A program made the translations under genes and the position numbers. Shown one piece after another: positions 1-5,482 of a stretch of 7,546 nucleotides of DNA (positions are counted from its first letter, which is position 1; every line of letters starts with the position of its first letter). This DNA is from Rudanella sp. (GTDB taxonomy: Bacteria > Bacteroidota > Bacteroidia > Cytophagales > Spirosomataceae). The notes under the pieces are model-generated. The model was not told where the DNA came from, made no database searches, and saw only the letters and a program-made list of their open reading frames with translations. The stretch lies in NCBI GenBank assembly GCA_026785985.1, contig JAJAYX010000667.1, forward strand, positions 1-7,546. Direction: 5' to 3'.

Positions 1-78
1 CCCACACGGCCATGTACGAAATGGTCTGGGCATCGGGGTTGGTTTTGAGGGTTTTCAGCAAAATATCGGTGTACCAGT
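1..78 (-). pseudogene. Fragment of a GH26-like glycoside hydrolase, cut by the IS
   Basis: Read on the minus strand from 76 down to 2, one frame is open for 25 codons and gives a protein-like sequence: WYTDILLKTLKTN followed by PDAQTISYMAVW. The W-[YF]-T-x-[IV]-L-L-K pattern, a short charged stretch and then an aromatic, hydrophobic segment ending in VW resembles the C-terminal half of GH26 beta-mannanases, where a similar segment leads into VWRNA. This is recognition from memory on a very short stretch, so the family is tentative. The frame leaves the window at position 1 and runs into the insertion sequence at 79. Its upstream (N-terminal) part is not on the other side of the IS, where an unrelated cupin gene starts, so the gene appears truncated and probably dead. 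Confidence 0.45.
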
Positions 79-98
79 TTTTTAGACTGACACGTTTA
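79..98. repeat. IS left terminal inverted repeat
   Basis: Pairs with 1242-1261 at 19 of 20 positions. It contains the transposase stop codon (TAA on the minus strand, 84-82). An IS4-type transposase would be expected to bind and cut here. Confidence 0.85.
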
Positions 99-1188
99 TT
101 TTCAAGAAATACTGGAAAATGTTTGGAATTCTCAACCTATTCTTAGTCAGATAGTTATACAACCTCTTGCCAATAGTGAATAAATTAAAGGTGCCTTTCT
201 GTACCTTGTAAACCCGTTTAACCCAAGCGCGCCTAACAGCCAAAATTGTCCCTAAACCGACTAACCACAGGTACGCTAACCCACAAATAATCAACAGACG
301 GTCTATCTTCTCAGGATCAAGCAGTTTGGATTGATGCAAATGAAACCCTTGACTTTTAAAGTCTTTGAATAAGGTTTCGATCCGAAACCGCTTTCGATAA
401 TAACCCGTTGCCAGAAGCCCTAACGCTAAATTCGTTAACAGGTAAATCGGTTCTTTAAACCCAGTCTCATGCCCCAGCACAAAGTGGGTAAAAACGCCCT
501 TACTGAGCTTACAGTCTGGAATGAACAAAGAGGTCTCTTGCCCCACACCCAGATCTTTACCCTGAAACTTTTCTGTATCATAGGTACTCAACAGAGTATC
601 TTTTGCTGTGCGAAGGACATACTCAAATCGGAGTTTTTGCAACTCTCTGATCCAATCTTGTCCATCATACTCGCCATCTCCCAGCATGACACACCGTACA
701 GCAGGCAAACCCGACAAGAGTTTAGATAGCTGTCCCAAGAGCAACAAATGGTCTTCCTGGGGGAAATGACCTTTGGGTGCCTGAATCGTTTTCCAGAGCA
801 GTGGCAGGGCTTTGCCTTTCCACCGTACACTAACCATCAGCGTCTGACAGCTTGTCCCAATAACAGAGCCATCAATGACAAAGACCAACTCGCCCATTTG
901 GATCGAAATTGCGCTTAACAGTCTAGCAATGAATGGAGTATAAAAAGTGTCAGCATCAACCCATTTATTTTCTAACCAGCGGTCATTCTTTTTAACCTGG
1001 CTCATTGCTTGACTGTAACCAGGCTGTTTATCGGCCATCTTACCGGACGATATATGCTGGCTGTCAATCAAGGCGGTGAGCATACTCACCAGATTATTGA
1101 ATCGTCTCAAGTGGTTGCCTTGCAAGTTTGAGGGGTATAGGCTTTTCAAGCCTGATTCTATACTTTTGTACTTATTAGAGTATTTCAA
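82..1188 (-). CDS. IS4-family DDE transposase
   Basis: A 368-residue transposase that would excise and insert the surrounding IS by DDE chemistry. The catalytic residues can be read directly: D106 in VFVIDGS, D171 in VMLGDGEYDG, and E271 in the IS4 signature Y264-x2-R267-x3-E271-x6-K278. The length is in the normal range for the family and there is no internal stop or frameshift, so the protein should be active. The start is a TTG codon at 1188-1186. No in-frame ATG lies between the upstream in-frame stop (1206-1204) and this TTG, and the next ATG is at residue 36, already inside the conserved body. No ribosome binding site is visible. The start codon lies within the foot of a 10-bp hairpin (1187-1220), which probably restrains translation. 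The gene is flanked by its own inverted repeats and reads away from the respiratory operon. Confidence 0.93.
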   Translation of the reverse strand: MKYSNKYKSIESGLKSLYPSNLQGNHLRRFNNLVSMLTALIDSQHISSGKMADKQPGYSQAMSQVKKNDRWLENKWVDADTFYTPFIARLLSAISIQMGELVFVIDGSVIGTSCQTLMVSVRWKGKALPLLWKTIQAPKGHFPQEDHLLLLGQLSKLLSGLPAVRCVMLGDGEYDGQDWIRELQKLRFEYVLRTAKDTLLSTYDTEKFQGKDLGVGQETSLFIPDCKLSKGVFTHFVLGHETGFKEPIYLLTNLALGLLATGYYRKRFRIETLFKDFKSQGFHLHQSKLLDPEKIDRLLIICGLAYLWLVGLGTILAVRRAWVKRVYKVQKGTFNLFTIGKRLYNYLTKNRLRIPNIFQYFLKINVSV

Positions 1189-1220
1189 ATAGCCGCTATG
1201 ATACTATCGGGCGGCTATTT
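1187..1220. promoter_or_regulatory. Hairpin over the transposase start codon
   Basis: AAATAGCCGC (1187-1196) and GCGGCTATTT (1211-1220) form a perfect 10-bp stem with a 14-nt loop. On the minus strand the 3' arm runs into the TTG start of the transposase and would hide the initiation region. Several IS elements (IS10 and IS50 are the known cases) use such a structure to block translation from transcripts entering from outside. Read on the plus strand, the stem is followed by a T run ending at 1222, so it could also act as a terminator for rightward transcription inside the IS. The pairing is certain; either role is inferred. Confidence 0.6.
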
Positions 1221-1241
1221 TTCCGAATAAATACTCCATAA

Positions 1242-1261
1242 TAAAAGTGTCAGTCTAAAAA
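1242..1261. repeat. IS right terminal inverted repeat
   Basis: Pairs with 79-98 at 19 of 20 positions. It ends 9 bp before the ATG of the cupin gene, so the IS forms nearly all of the upstream region of the respiratory operon. Confidence 0.85.
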
Positions 1262-1270
1262 CGCCAAACC

Positions 1271-1579
1271 ATGACAAATCTCATGAAAAAAGAAAGTCTG
1301 CCTCCGCACCAAAAAGACGGAACAGGCGGGTCAAAAACAATGGTCCTGGCTGACCTGACAGGGAAAAAGGTAATCTGTAAAACCTTTGTGCCAGGCGACC
1401 GGATGGCCCCGCACCATGCCCCGACCGAGGTGTTCGTGCTGGTGCTGGACGGGCAAATGGATATTTCGCTGGAAGACGAAACGAACCGGTTTATAGCAGG
1501 TGATTACGTCGTTTTTCCAGCCGGTATGACACACGCGCTGACGTGCATAGAAACCGCCCGGCTATTGATTTACCGGTAA
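1271..1579 (+). CDS. Small single-domain cupin protein
   Basis: A 102-residue protein made almost entirely of one cupin_2 beta-barrel. Cupin motif 1 is seen around residues 47-61 (PHHAPTEVFVLVLDG, with H48, H49 and E53 as probable metal ligands) and motif 2 around 77-88 (GDYVVFPAGMTH, with H88). There is no signal peptide or membrane segment, so it should be cytoplasmic. It probably binds a metal ion; the substrate or ligand cannot be told. It is the first gene of the oxidase block, 30 bp before ccoN in the same direction, which suggests a sensing or housekeeping role linked to respiration, but this is only inference from position. Two starts are possible, 1271 and 1283 (Met5); neither has a clear ribosome binding site. 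The 5' end lies 9 bp from the IS, so its native promoter is probably gone or displaced. Confidence 0.85.
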   Translation: MTNLMKKESLPPHQKDGTGGSKTMVLADLTGKKVICKTFVPGDRMAPHHAPTEVFVLVLDGQMDISLEDETNRFIAGDYVVFPAGMTHALTCIETARLLIYR

Positions 1580-1609
1580 TGAATACGTCCCGCCTTCATT
1601 TTCAATCCA

Positions 1610-3442
1610 ATGACCAACAGCATGAAAAACAGTACTACACCAGTAAAACGGGTTGCCCTTCTGACGGCCATCGCCGGACTGATTGGCCAGGCATCACCGG
1701 TACTGTCCCAGCCAACGGCGGCCACTGACGTTTGGAGTCAGCCCGGCATCATTGGCATGGTGGCGGTATTGCTGCTGGTAGTAGTGAGTGTAGCCCTGCT
1801 GGCCATCGTCCGGCTGGGGCGCGTGGTGCAGCAACTCAGTACTCAACCCGACGACGAACGGGAACAGGAATTCGACGAGACCGTGGCCAACCTCACCCCC
1901 GCCCAACTCGCGCTGATTCTTGAACGCCGAAACGCCGTAGCGACGTACTTGTCGGGCGACGAACTGGCGGGTGACGGCTACGCGCACGATGAGCTGGGCT
2001 TAGTCAGCCATGTCACCACGGATATGCACGCCCCGCTGGTGGCGGAGAAAAAACGAACGTTTCGGTCGAGCGACGTAGACCCGAAACTGATTCAATTAGT
2101 GAGTGCCTACCTGCTCTGCGCCACGTTCTGGCTTGTTTTTGGTACGCTCGTCGGCTGGTATGTGGGCGTAAAGTTCGTCCGGCCCGACGTCGACCACCTC
2201 GAATGGCTGTCGTTCGGGCGGCTGCGGCCCGTGCATACCAACATGGTGTTCTGGGGCTGGACCTCGCTGGCGATGCTGGGGCTAGGTTATTTCGTGGTAG
2301 CCCGTACCGGCAACACCCGCCTGTTCAGCTACCGGCTGGGCTGGGTGTCGCTGCTGCTCATCAATGTCAGCGTCATCATCGGGTCGATCTGTCTGGTGGC
2401 GGGCATCAACAATGGCGGGGGCGAATACCGGGAGTATGTCTGGCCGGTGATGATTCTGTTTGCCATCGGGCTAATCATCGCATTCGTCAACTTCTACCAG
2501 ACCGTTGCCCAGCGCAGTACCGGCGAGATCTACATCTCGAACTGGTATTTGCTGGCGGGCCTGGTCTGGGCCATTACCCTCTCGGTCATCGGTTACCTGC
2601 CGTTTTACCAGAACGGGCTGGGTGAAACCGTCATTCAGGGCTACTACATGCACATGGGTGTGGGGATGTGGTTTATGACCTTCACGCTGGGCCTTGTCTA
2701 TTATTTTCTGCCGATGTCGCTCAACAAGCCCATCTACTCCTACTCGCTGGGCGTTCTGGCGTTCTGGACGCAACTGCTGTTTTACTCCCTCATCGGCACC
2801 CACCACTACGTATTCAGCCCGCTGGAGTGGTGGCTGCAAACCATCGCCATCGTCTTCAGCGCGGGTATGTTTATCCCGGTGCTGGCTGGCACGACCAATT
2901 TTCTGATGACCCTCAAGGGCAGCGGCAAACACATCGCCGATAGTTACTCGCTGCCGTTTCTGCTGGTGGGTATCCTGTTCTATTTCGTCGGGTCGGTGCA
3001 GGGGTCGATGCAGGCGTTCCGGTTTACTAACCTTGTCTGGCATTTCACGGATTTCAACGTGGCCCATTCGCACATCACCATGTATGGCATCGTCGCCTTT
3101 CTGCTCTGGGGCTGTATTTATACGGTGGCCCCCCGGTTTCTGGGCCGCGAGCCGAAGCAACTGCTGGTAGGCGTTCATTTCTGGCTAGCCCTCATCGGGC
3201 TGCTGGCCTACGTGGTGCCGCTGATGGTGGGCGGCACGCTTAAAGGACTGAGCTGGATGGCCGACAAACCGTTTCTGGAGAGCGTTGTGCTGATGGCTCC
3301 TTTCTGGCTCTGGCGGGCCATCGGCGGTACGCTGATGCTGCTCTCGCACTTTGTCTTTGCGTACAACCTCTATGATATGCTGCTCCGAAAGCCGGTTGTG
3401 CGGACTTCGCTTCCCCGTTTAACGTCCCTGACTCATGTTTGA
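1610..3442 (+). CDS. ccoN: cbb3-type (C-family) haem-copper oxidase subunit I, CcoN-like
   Basis: Catalytic membrane subunit that reduces O2 at a haem b3-CuB centre. The 610 residues contain the full C-family ligand set: H209 (low-spin haem b, LRPVHTN), H348 (CuB, YYMHMGVG), H398 and H399 (CuB, GTHHY), H486 (haem b3) and H488 (haem b) in AHSHITM. Y392 sits exactly where the His-crosslinked tyrosine of cbb3 lies, six residues before H398 and 44 after H348 as in P. stutzeri CcoN (Y251, H257, H207), which argues for an oxidase and not a nitric oxide reductase. The residue equivalent to E323 is Q464 (22 before the haem b3 His). Ahead of the core is an extension of about 155 residues: a signal-peptide-like stretch (14-34), a membrane segment (46-68) and an acidic, probably cytoplasmic linker. 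The start could also be Met5 (1622). The gene overlaps the next one by 8 bp (ATGTTTGA), so the two are probably translationally coupled. Confidence 0.93.
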   Translation: MTNSMKNSTTPVKRVALLTAIAGLIGQASPVLSQPTAATDVWSQPGIIGMVAVLLLVVVSVALLAIVRLGRVVQQLSTQPDDEREQEFDETVANLTPAQLALILERRNAVATYLSGDELAGDGYAHDELGLVSHVTTDMHAPLVAEKKRTFRSSDVDPKLIQLVSAYLLCATFWLVFGTLVGWYVGVKFVRPDVDHLEWLSFGRLRPVHTNMVFWGWTSLAMLGLGYFVVARTGNTRLFSYRLGWVSLLLINVSVIIGSICLVAGINNGGGEYREYVWPVMILFAIGLIIAFVNFYQTVAQRSTGEIYISNWYLLAGLVWAITLSVIGYLPFYQNGLGETVIQGYYMHMGVGMWFMTFTLGLVYYFLPMSLNKPIYSYSLGVLAFWTQLLFYSLIGTHHYVFSPLEWWLQTIAIVFSAGMFIPVLAGTTNFLMTLKGSGKHIADSYSLPFLLVGILFYFVGSVQGSMQAFRFTNLVWHFTDFNVAHSHITMYGIVAFLLWGCIYTVAPRFLGREPKQLLVGVHFWLALIGLLAYVVPLMVGGTLKGLSWMADKPFLESVVLMAPFWLWRAIGGTLMLLSHFVFAYNLYDMLLRKPVVRTSLPRLTSLTHV

Positions 3443-4466
3443 CTTCCATAAAAATCACCGGTTATTAGTGGGTACAGCGGGCGGTATCTTCTTGTTTCTG
3501 AGCTTGTTGATCGCCGTCAAACCGGCCTACACGGTGCAGGAGAATAACGCCCCGCTGCCCGGTTCGCTGCCTGCCAACGCCGAGATCAGGGCAGGTATGA
3601 ACGTTTTCATCGAGGAGGGGTGCGTGGCCTGCCATACCCAGCAGGTTCGCAACATCGACATGGACAAGATGTGGGGTGGCCGACCCGGTATTCCCGCCGA
3701 TTATGCCTGGCGGCAACGGATCGACAACCTGCGGGCCACGCCCTCCACGCTGGGTACCGAGCGCACCGGACCCGACCTGACCGAGATCGGCGAACGGCAG
3801 CCCAGCGAGACCTGGCATTACCTGCACCTGTTCAACCCCCGCACCGTGGTAAAAGAGTCCATCATGCCCGCTCACCCGTGGCTGTTTCGGAGCGTGGCAT
3901 CGGTGGGCCAATACGACAACGAACTGACCGTGTCGGATGAGTACCGGGCGGGCGACCGGGGCCACATCGTCCCGACCGAGAAAGCCCGGCAATTAGTGGC
4001 TTATTTAGTATCGCTCAAGCAGGTAGACTTGCCCGACGGCACGACCGCACCCGCGTTCATCGAGTACAAAAAAGCCCCGCCGACTGTTGCCGCCAATGCG
4101 CCCGGACCCGGTGCGGCAGCAGCCCTGCCCGACGGAGCCGCGCTCTACACCACGCACTGCCAGGCCTGCCATCAGGCCAACGGGGAGGGACTTAAAGGCG
4201 CATTTCCGCCCCTGAAAGGCAGTGCGGTCGTGAACGACGCCAACGCGGAGTTGCTGGCGCAGATCATTTTGCAGGGCTACAACGCCCGCGAGGAATACGC
4301 CGTGATGCCTGCCTTCGGGGCGAAACTGTCGGACAGCGAGATAGCCGCCATCGCCACGCACGAACGGAGTTCATGGGGCAACAAAGCCGCGCCCCTCACC
4401 GCCGATTTTGTGAAGAAAATTCGCGAGACCATCAAGACAGAAACGACGGCCACAACCGCCCGATAA
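3435..4466 (+). CDS. ccoO: CcoO-type cytochrome c fused to a second cytochrome c domain
   Basis: A membrane-anchored di-haem cytochrome c of 343 residues, the likely electron entry subunit of the oxidase. Residues 9-29 form one N-terminal membrane anchor, leaving the rest in the periplasm. The first domain (about 48-200) is CcoO/FixO-like: C63-V-A-C66-H67 followed by TQQV, then RTGPDLTEIG, WHYLHLFNPRTVV and M144 in SIMPAHPW as the sixth haem ligand. After a Pro/Ala-rich linker (212-231) comes a class I cytochrome c domain: C242-Q-A-C245-H246 and M291 in VMPAF. A usual CcoO has one haem and ends near residue 200, so the second domain is an addition that resembles one of the haem domains normally carried by CcoP. 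The start overlaps ccoN by 8 bp, and only 4 bp separate the stop from the next ATG. Confidence 0.9.
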   Translation: MFDFHKNHRLLVGTAGGIFLFLSLLIAVKPAYTVQENNAPLPGSLPANAEIRAGMNVFIEEGCVACHTQQVRNIDMDKMWGGRPGIPADYAWRQRIDNLRATPSTLGTERTGPDLTEIGERQPSETWHYLHLFNPRTVVKESIMPAHPWLFRSVASVGQYDNELTVSDEYRAGDRGHIVPTEKARQLVAYLVSLKQVDLPDGTTAPAFIEYKKAPPTVAANAPGPGAAAALPDGAALYTTHCQACHQANGEGLKGAFPPLKGSAVVNDANAELLAQIILQGYNAREEYAVMPAFGAKLSDSEIAAIATHERSSWGNKAAPLTADFVKKIRETIKTETTATTAR

Positions 4467-4470
4467 CGCC

Positions 4471-4740
4471 ATGAAAACCTACCTCCTCACCACCCTCGGC
4501 TGGCTCCTGCCCACGGTCGCGCTGGCCTGCCCGGTCTGCGACAAACGCCAGCCGAAAGGCTTTGCCGGAATCACCCACGGCACCGGTCCCGAAGGGGCTT
4601 TCGACTATTGGATGCTCTACGGCTCCATTGCCGTTGTCGTGCTGACGCTGCTACTCTTGGTCCGCTTTATGATCCGGCCCGAAACCCGCGCTATGAACCG
4701 CCTGAAACAACAGCACTTTATCGACTGGAACCATGAGTAA
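4471..4740 (+). CDS. Small membrane protein with periplasmic CPVC motif, oxidase-associated
   Basis: An 89-residue protein with an N-terminal hydrophobic signal (about 1-19, ending ALA, which fits signal peptidase I), then C20-P-V-C23 directly after the predicted cleavage site, the stretch GFAGITHGTGPEG, a membrane segment (about 46-66) and a basic cytoplasmic tail. The predicted topology puts the two cysteines in the periplasm, where they could bind copper or haem or act in thiol exchange. From memory, similar short CPVC…GITHG(A/T)GP proteins occur in other Bacteroidota; I know no assigned function. It sits 4 bp after the cytochrome gene and overlaps the next gene by 8 bp (ATGAGTAA), so it is most likely an accessory subunit or assembly factor of the oxidase. 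The lipobox fit is poor (Ala at -3), so a lipoprotein is less likely. As a CxxC it lacks the His needed for a c-haem. Confidence 0.75.
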   Translation: MKTYLLTTLGWLLPTVALACPVCDKRQPKGFAGITHGTGPEGAFDYWMLYGSIAVVVLTLLLLVRFMIRPETRAMNRLKQQHFIDWNHE

Positions 4741-5137
4741 GACCCGACAAACCGTCCGGCTGTTTATCGACGACAACCCAACGCCCTTCGGCGAATACGC
4801 CCCACCGGTCAAAATTGATCTCGACACGACCCGATTGGTGGATGGCGACCACGTGCTGAAAGTGGTGGCCCGCTCCTCGAACGGCAAAGAAGGCATCCGG
4901 CTGATTCCGTTTACGGTGCGCAACGGCCCGGCTATTTCCATCATCGGTCTGGACGAGGGCGACACCGTATCGGACATTATCCCCGTCACGGTCAGTGCGT
5001 ATGGCAGCGAGCAGACCGATGCGTTCGTCATTACAGCCTCCGAAACCCCCAAGCCCATTCCGGCCTGGGTCTGGGCCACGCTCATCGGGTTTGTGGGCTG
5101 GGGCACGTATTACATGATCAGTTACTTCATCGTTTAA
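4733..5137 (+). CDS. Ig-like domain protein with CcoP-like C-terminal membrane anchor
   Basis: A 134-residue protein in two parts. Residues about 7-65 look like a bacterial Ig-like domain of the kind with 'LVDGDHVLKVVA' (35-46) and a following beta-rich stretch (66-101). Residues 105-132 (PKPIPAWVWATLIGFVGWG and on) form one membrane helix. Its lead-in of Pro residues and tryptophans recalls the N-terminal anchor of CcoP, which begins NPxPxWW in proteobacteria. There is no haem motif and no signal peptide, and only a few residues follow the helix, so it is tail-anchored. On the CcoP model the Ig part would be cytoplasmic; an Ig domain is more often outside, so the topology is open. It overlaps the CPVC gene by 8 bp and is the last gene of the oxidase block. 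The reading is that it replaces the CcoP anchor while the haem domain has moved to the CcoO fusion. Confidence 0.72.
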   Translation: MSKTRQTVRLFIDDNPTPFGEYAPPVKIDLDTTRLVDGDHVLKVVARSSNGKEGIRLIPFTVRNGPAISIIGLDEGDTVSDIIPVTVSAYGSEQTDAFVITASETPKPIPAWVWATLIGFVGWGTYYMISYFIV

Positions 5138-5154
5138 TCACAAGGCTCTTCTTT

Positions 5155-5448
5155 ATGGAATTACCCGACACCCTTTCGCAGGTCATTGACCGGCTCCGGC
5201 AACAGGGCTACACCGAAGACCTGAACCGGCACGAGGATAACCCGCTCTGGCTCAACCCGGATGCCTACGAGGTTGATGAAGTTTATCGCTTTGAAGGACT
5301 AACTAATCCCGACGACGAGTCGATTCTGTACGCCCTCTCCTCGGTGCATTACCAGTTAAAAGGCGTCCTCGTCAATGGCTACGGTCCGTCGGCCGACGCC
5401 GATACGGCAGCCCTTGAACAACGGCTGCACCGGTGGCCGGTCGAGTAA
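5155..5448 (+). CDS. Small conserved protein of unknown function, often named 'phosphoribosylpyrophosphate synthetase'
   Basis: A 97-residue soluble protein with no membrane segment. It matches, from memory, a family found in many Bacteroidota: an N-terminal DTLSQVIDRLRQQGYT, a central EVDEVYRFEGLTNPDDESI and a C-terminal KGVLVNGYGPSAD. Databases often call it phosphoribosylpyrophosphate synthetase, but it is far too short for that enzyme and has none of its PRPP-binding features, so the name appears to be a copied error. The real function is unknown. The gene lies 17 bp after the oxidase block in the same direction and may be co-transcribed with it; no promoter or terminator is visible between them. 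Confidence 0.8.
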   Translation: MELPDTLSQVIDRLRQQGYTEDLNRHEDNPLWLNPDAYEVDEVYRFEGLTNPDDESILYALSSVHYQLKGVLVNGYGPSADADTAALEQRLHRWPVE

Positions 5449-5482
5449 TAATTTCACTCATTCTCTCAACGATTAACCACTC

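Larger units (their letters stand above)
79..1261 (-). mobile_element. Complete IS4-family insertion sequence (about 1183 bp)
   Basis: The element is bounded by imperfect terminal inverted repeats at 79-98 and 1242-1261, which match at 19 of 20 positions (mismatch at 94/1246). The core of the repeat is TTTTTAGACTGACAC. It carries a single transposase gene whose stop codon lies inside the left repeat. Its base composition is visibly more AT-rich than the operon to its right. The sequences outside the two ends (…TACCAGT on the left, CGCCAAACC on the right) do not form a direct repeat, so there is no target-site duplication to see. That suggests a deletion or recombination next to the element after insertion. 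The exact ends could shift by a few bases because both terminate in T/A runs. Confidence 0.88.

Noticed and set aside
70..78. Target-site duplication of the IS
   Set aside because: The bases outside the two ends do not match for any offset of the ends that I tried.
469..830. Open frames on both strands inside the transposase gene
   Set aside because: They overlap the well-supported IS4 transposase in other frames and show no domain or motif of their own.
1161..1168. TACTTTTG as a promoter -7 box for the cupin operon
   Set aside because: The match to TAnnTTTG is exact, but no TTG lies at the right distance upstream, it is within AT-rich transposase coding sequence, and a terminator-like hairpin follows, so it is not listed as a feature.
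2471..3178. Long minus-strand frame (235 codons) opposite ccoN
   Set aside because: It is rich in His, Gln, Arg and Pro, as expected for the reverse of a GC-rich membrane-protein gene, and the plus strand has a full set of oxidase ligands. It is a shadow frame.
1610..3442. Nitric oxide reductase (NorB) in place of an oxidase
   Set aside because: The cbb3 active-site tyrosine (Y392) is present at exact spacing and the partner gene is CcoO-like. The Gln in place of E323 also differs from the acidic residues expected in NO reductases.
3465..4361. Minus-strand frames opposite the cytochrome gene
   Set aside because: They are complementary shadows of the di-haem cytochrome, with no recognisable protein features.
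4651..5106. Minus-strand frame of 151 codons opposite the Ig-like protein gene
   Set aside because: The plus-strand genes fit the operon through their tight overlap and have clear domains. The reverse frame has a low-complexity composition and no motif.
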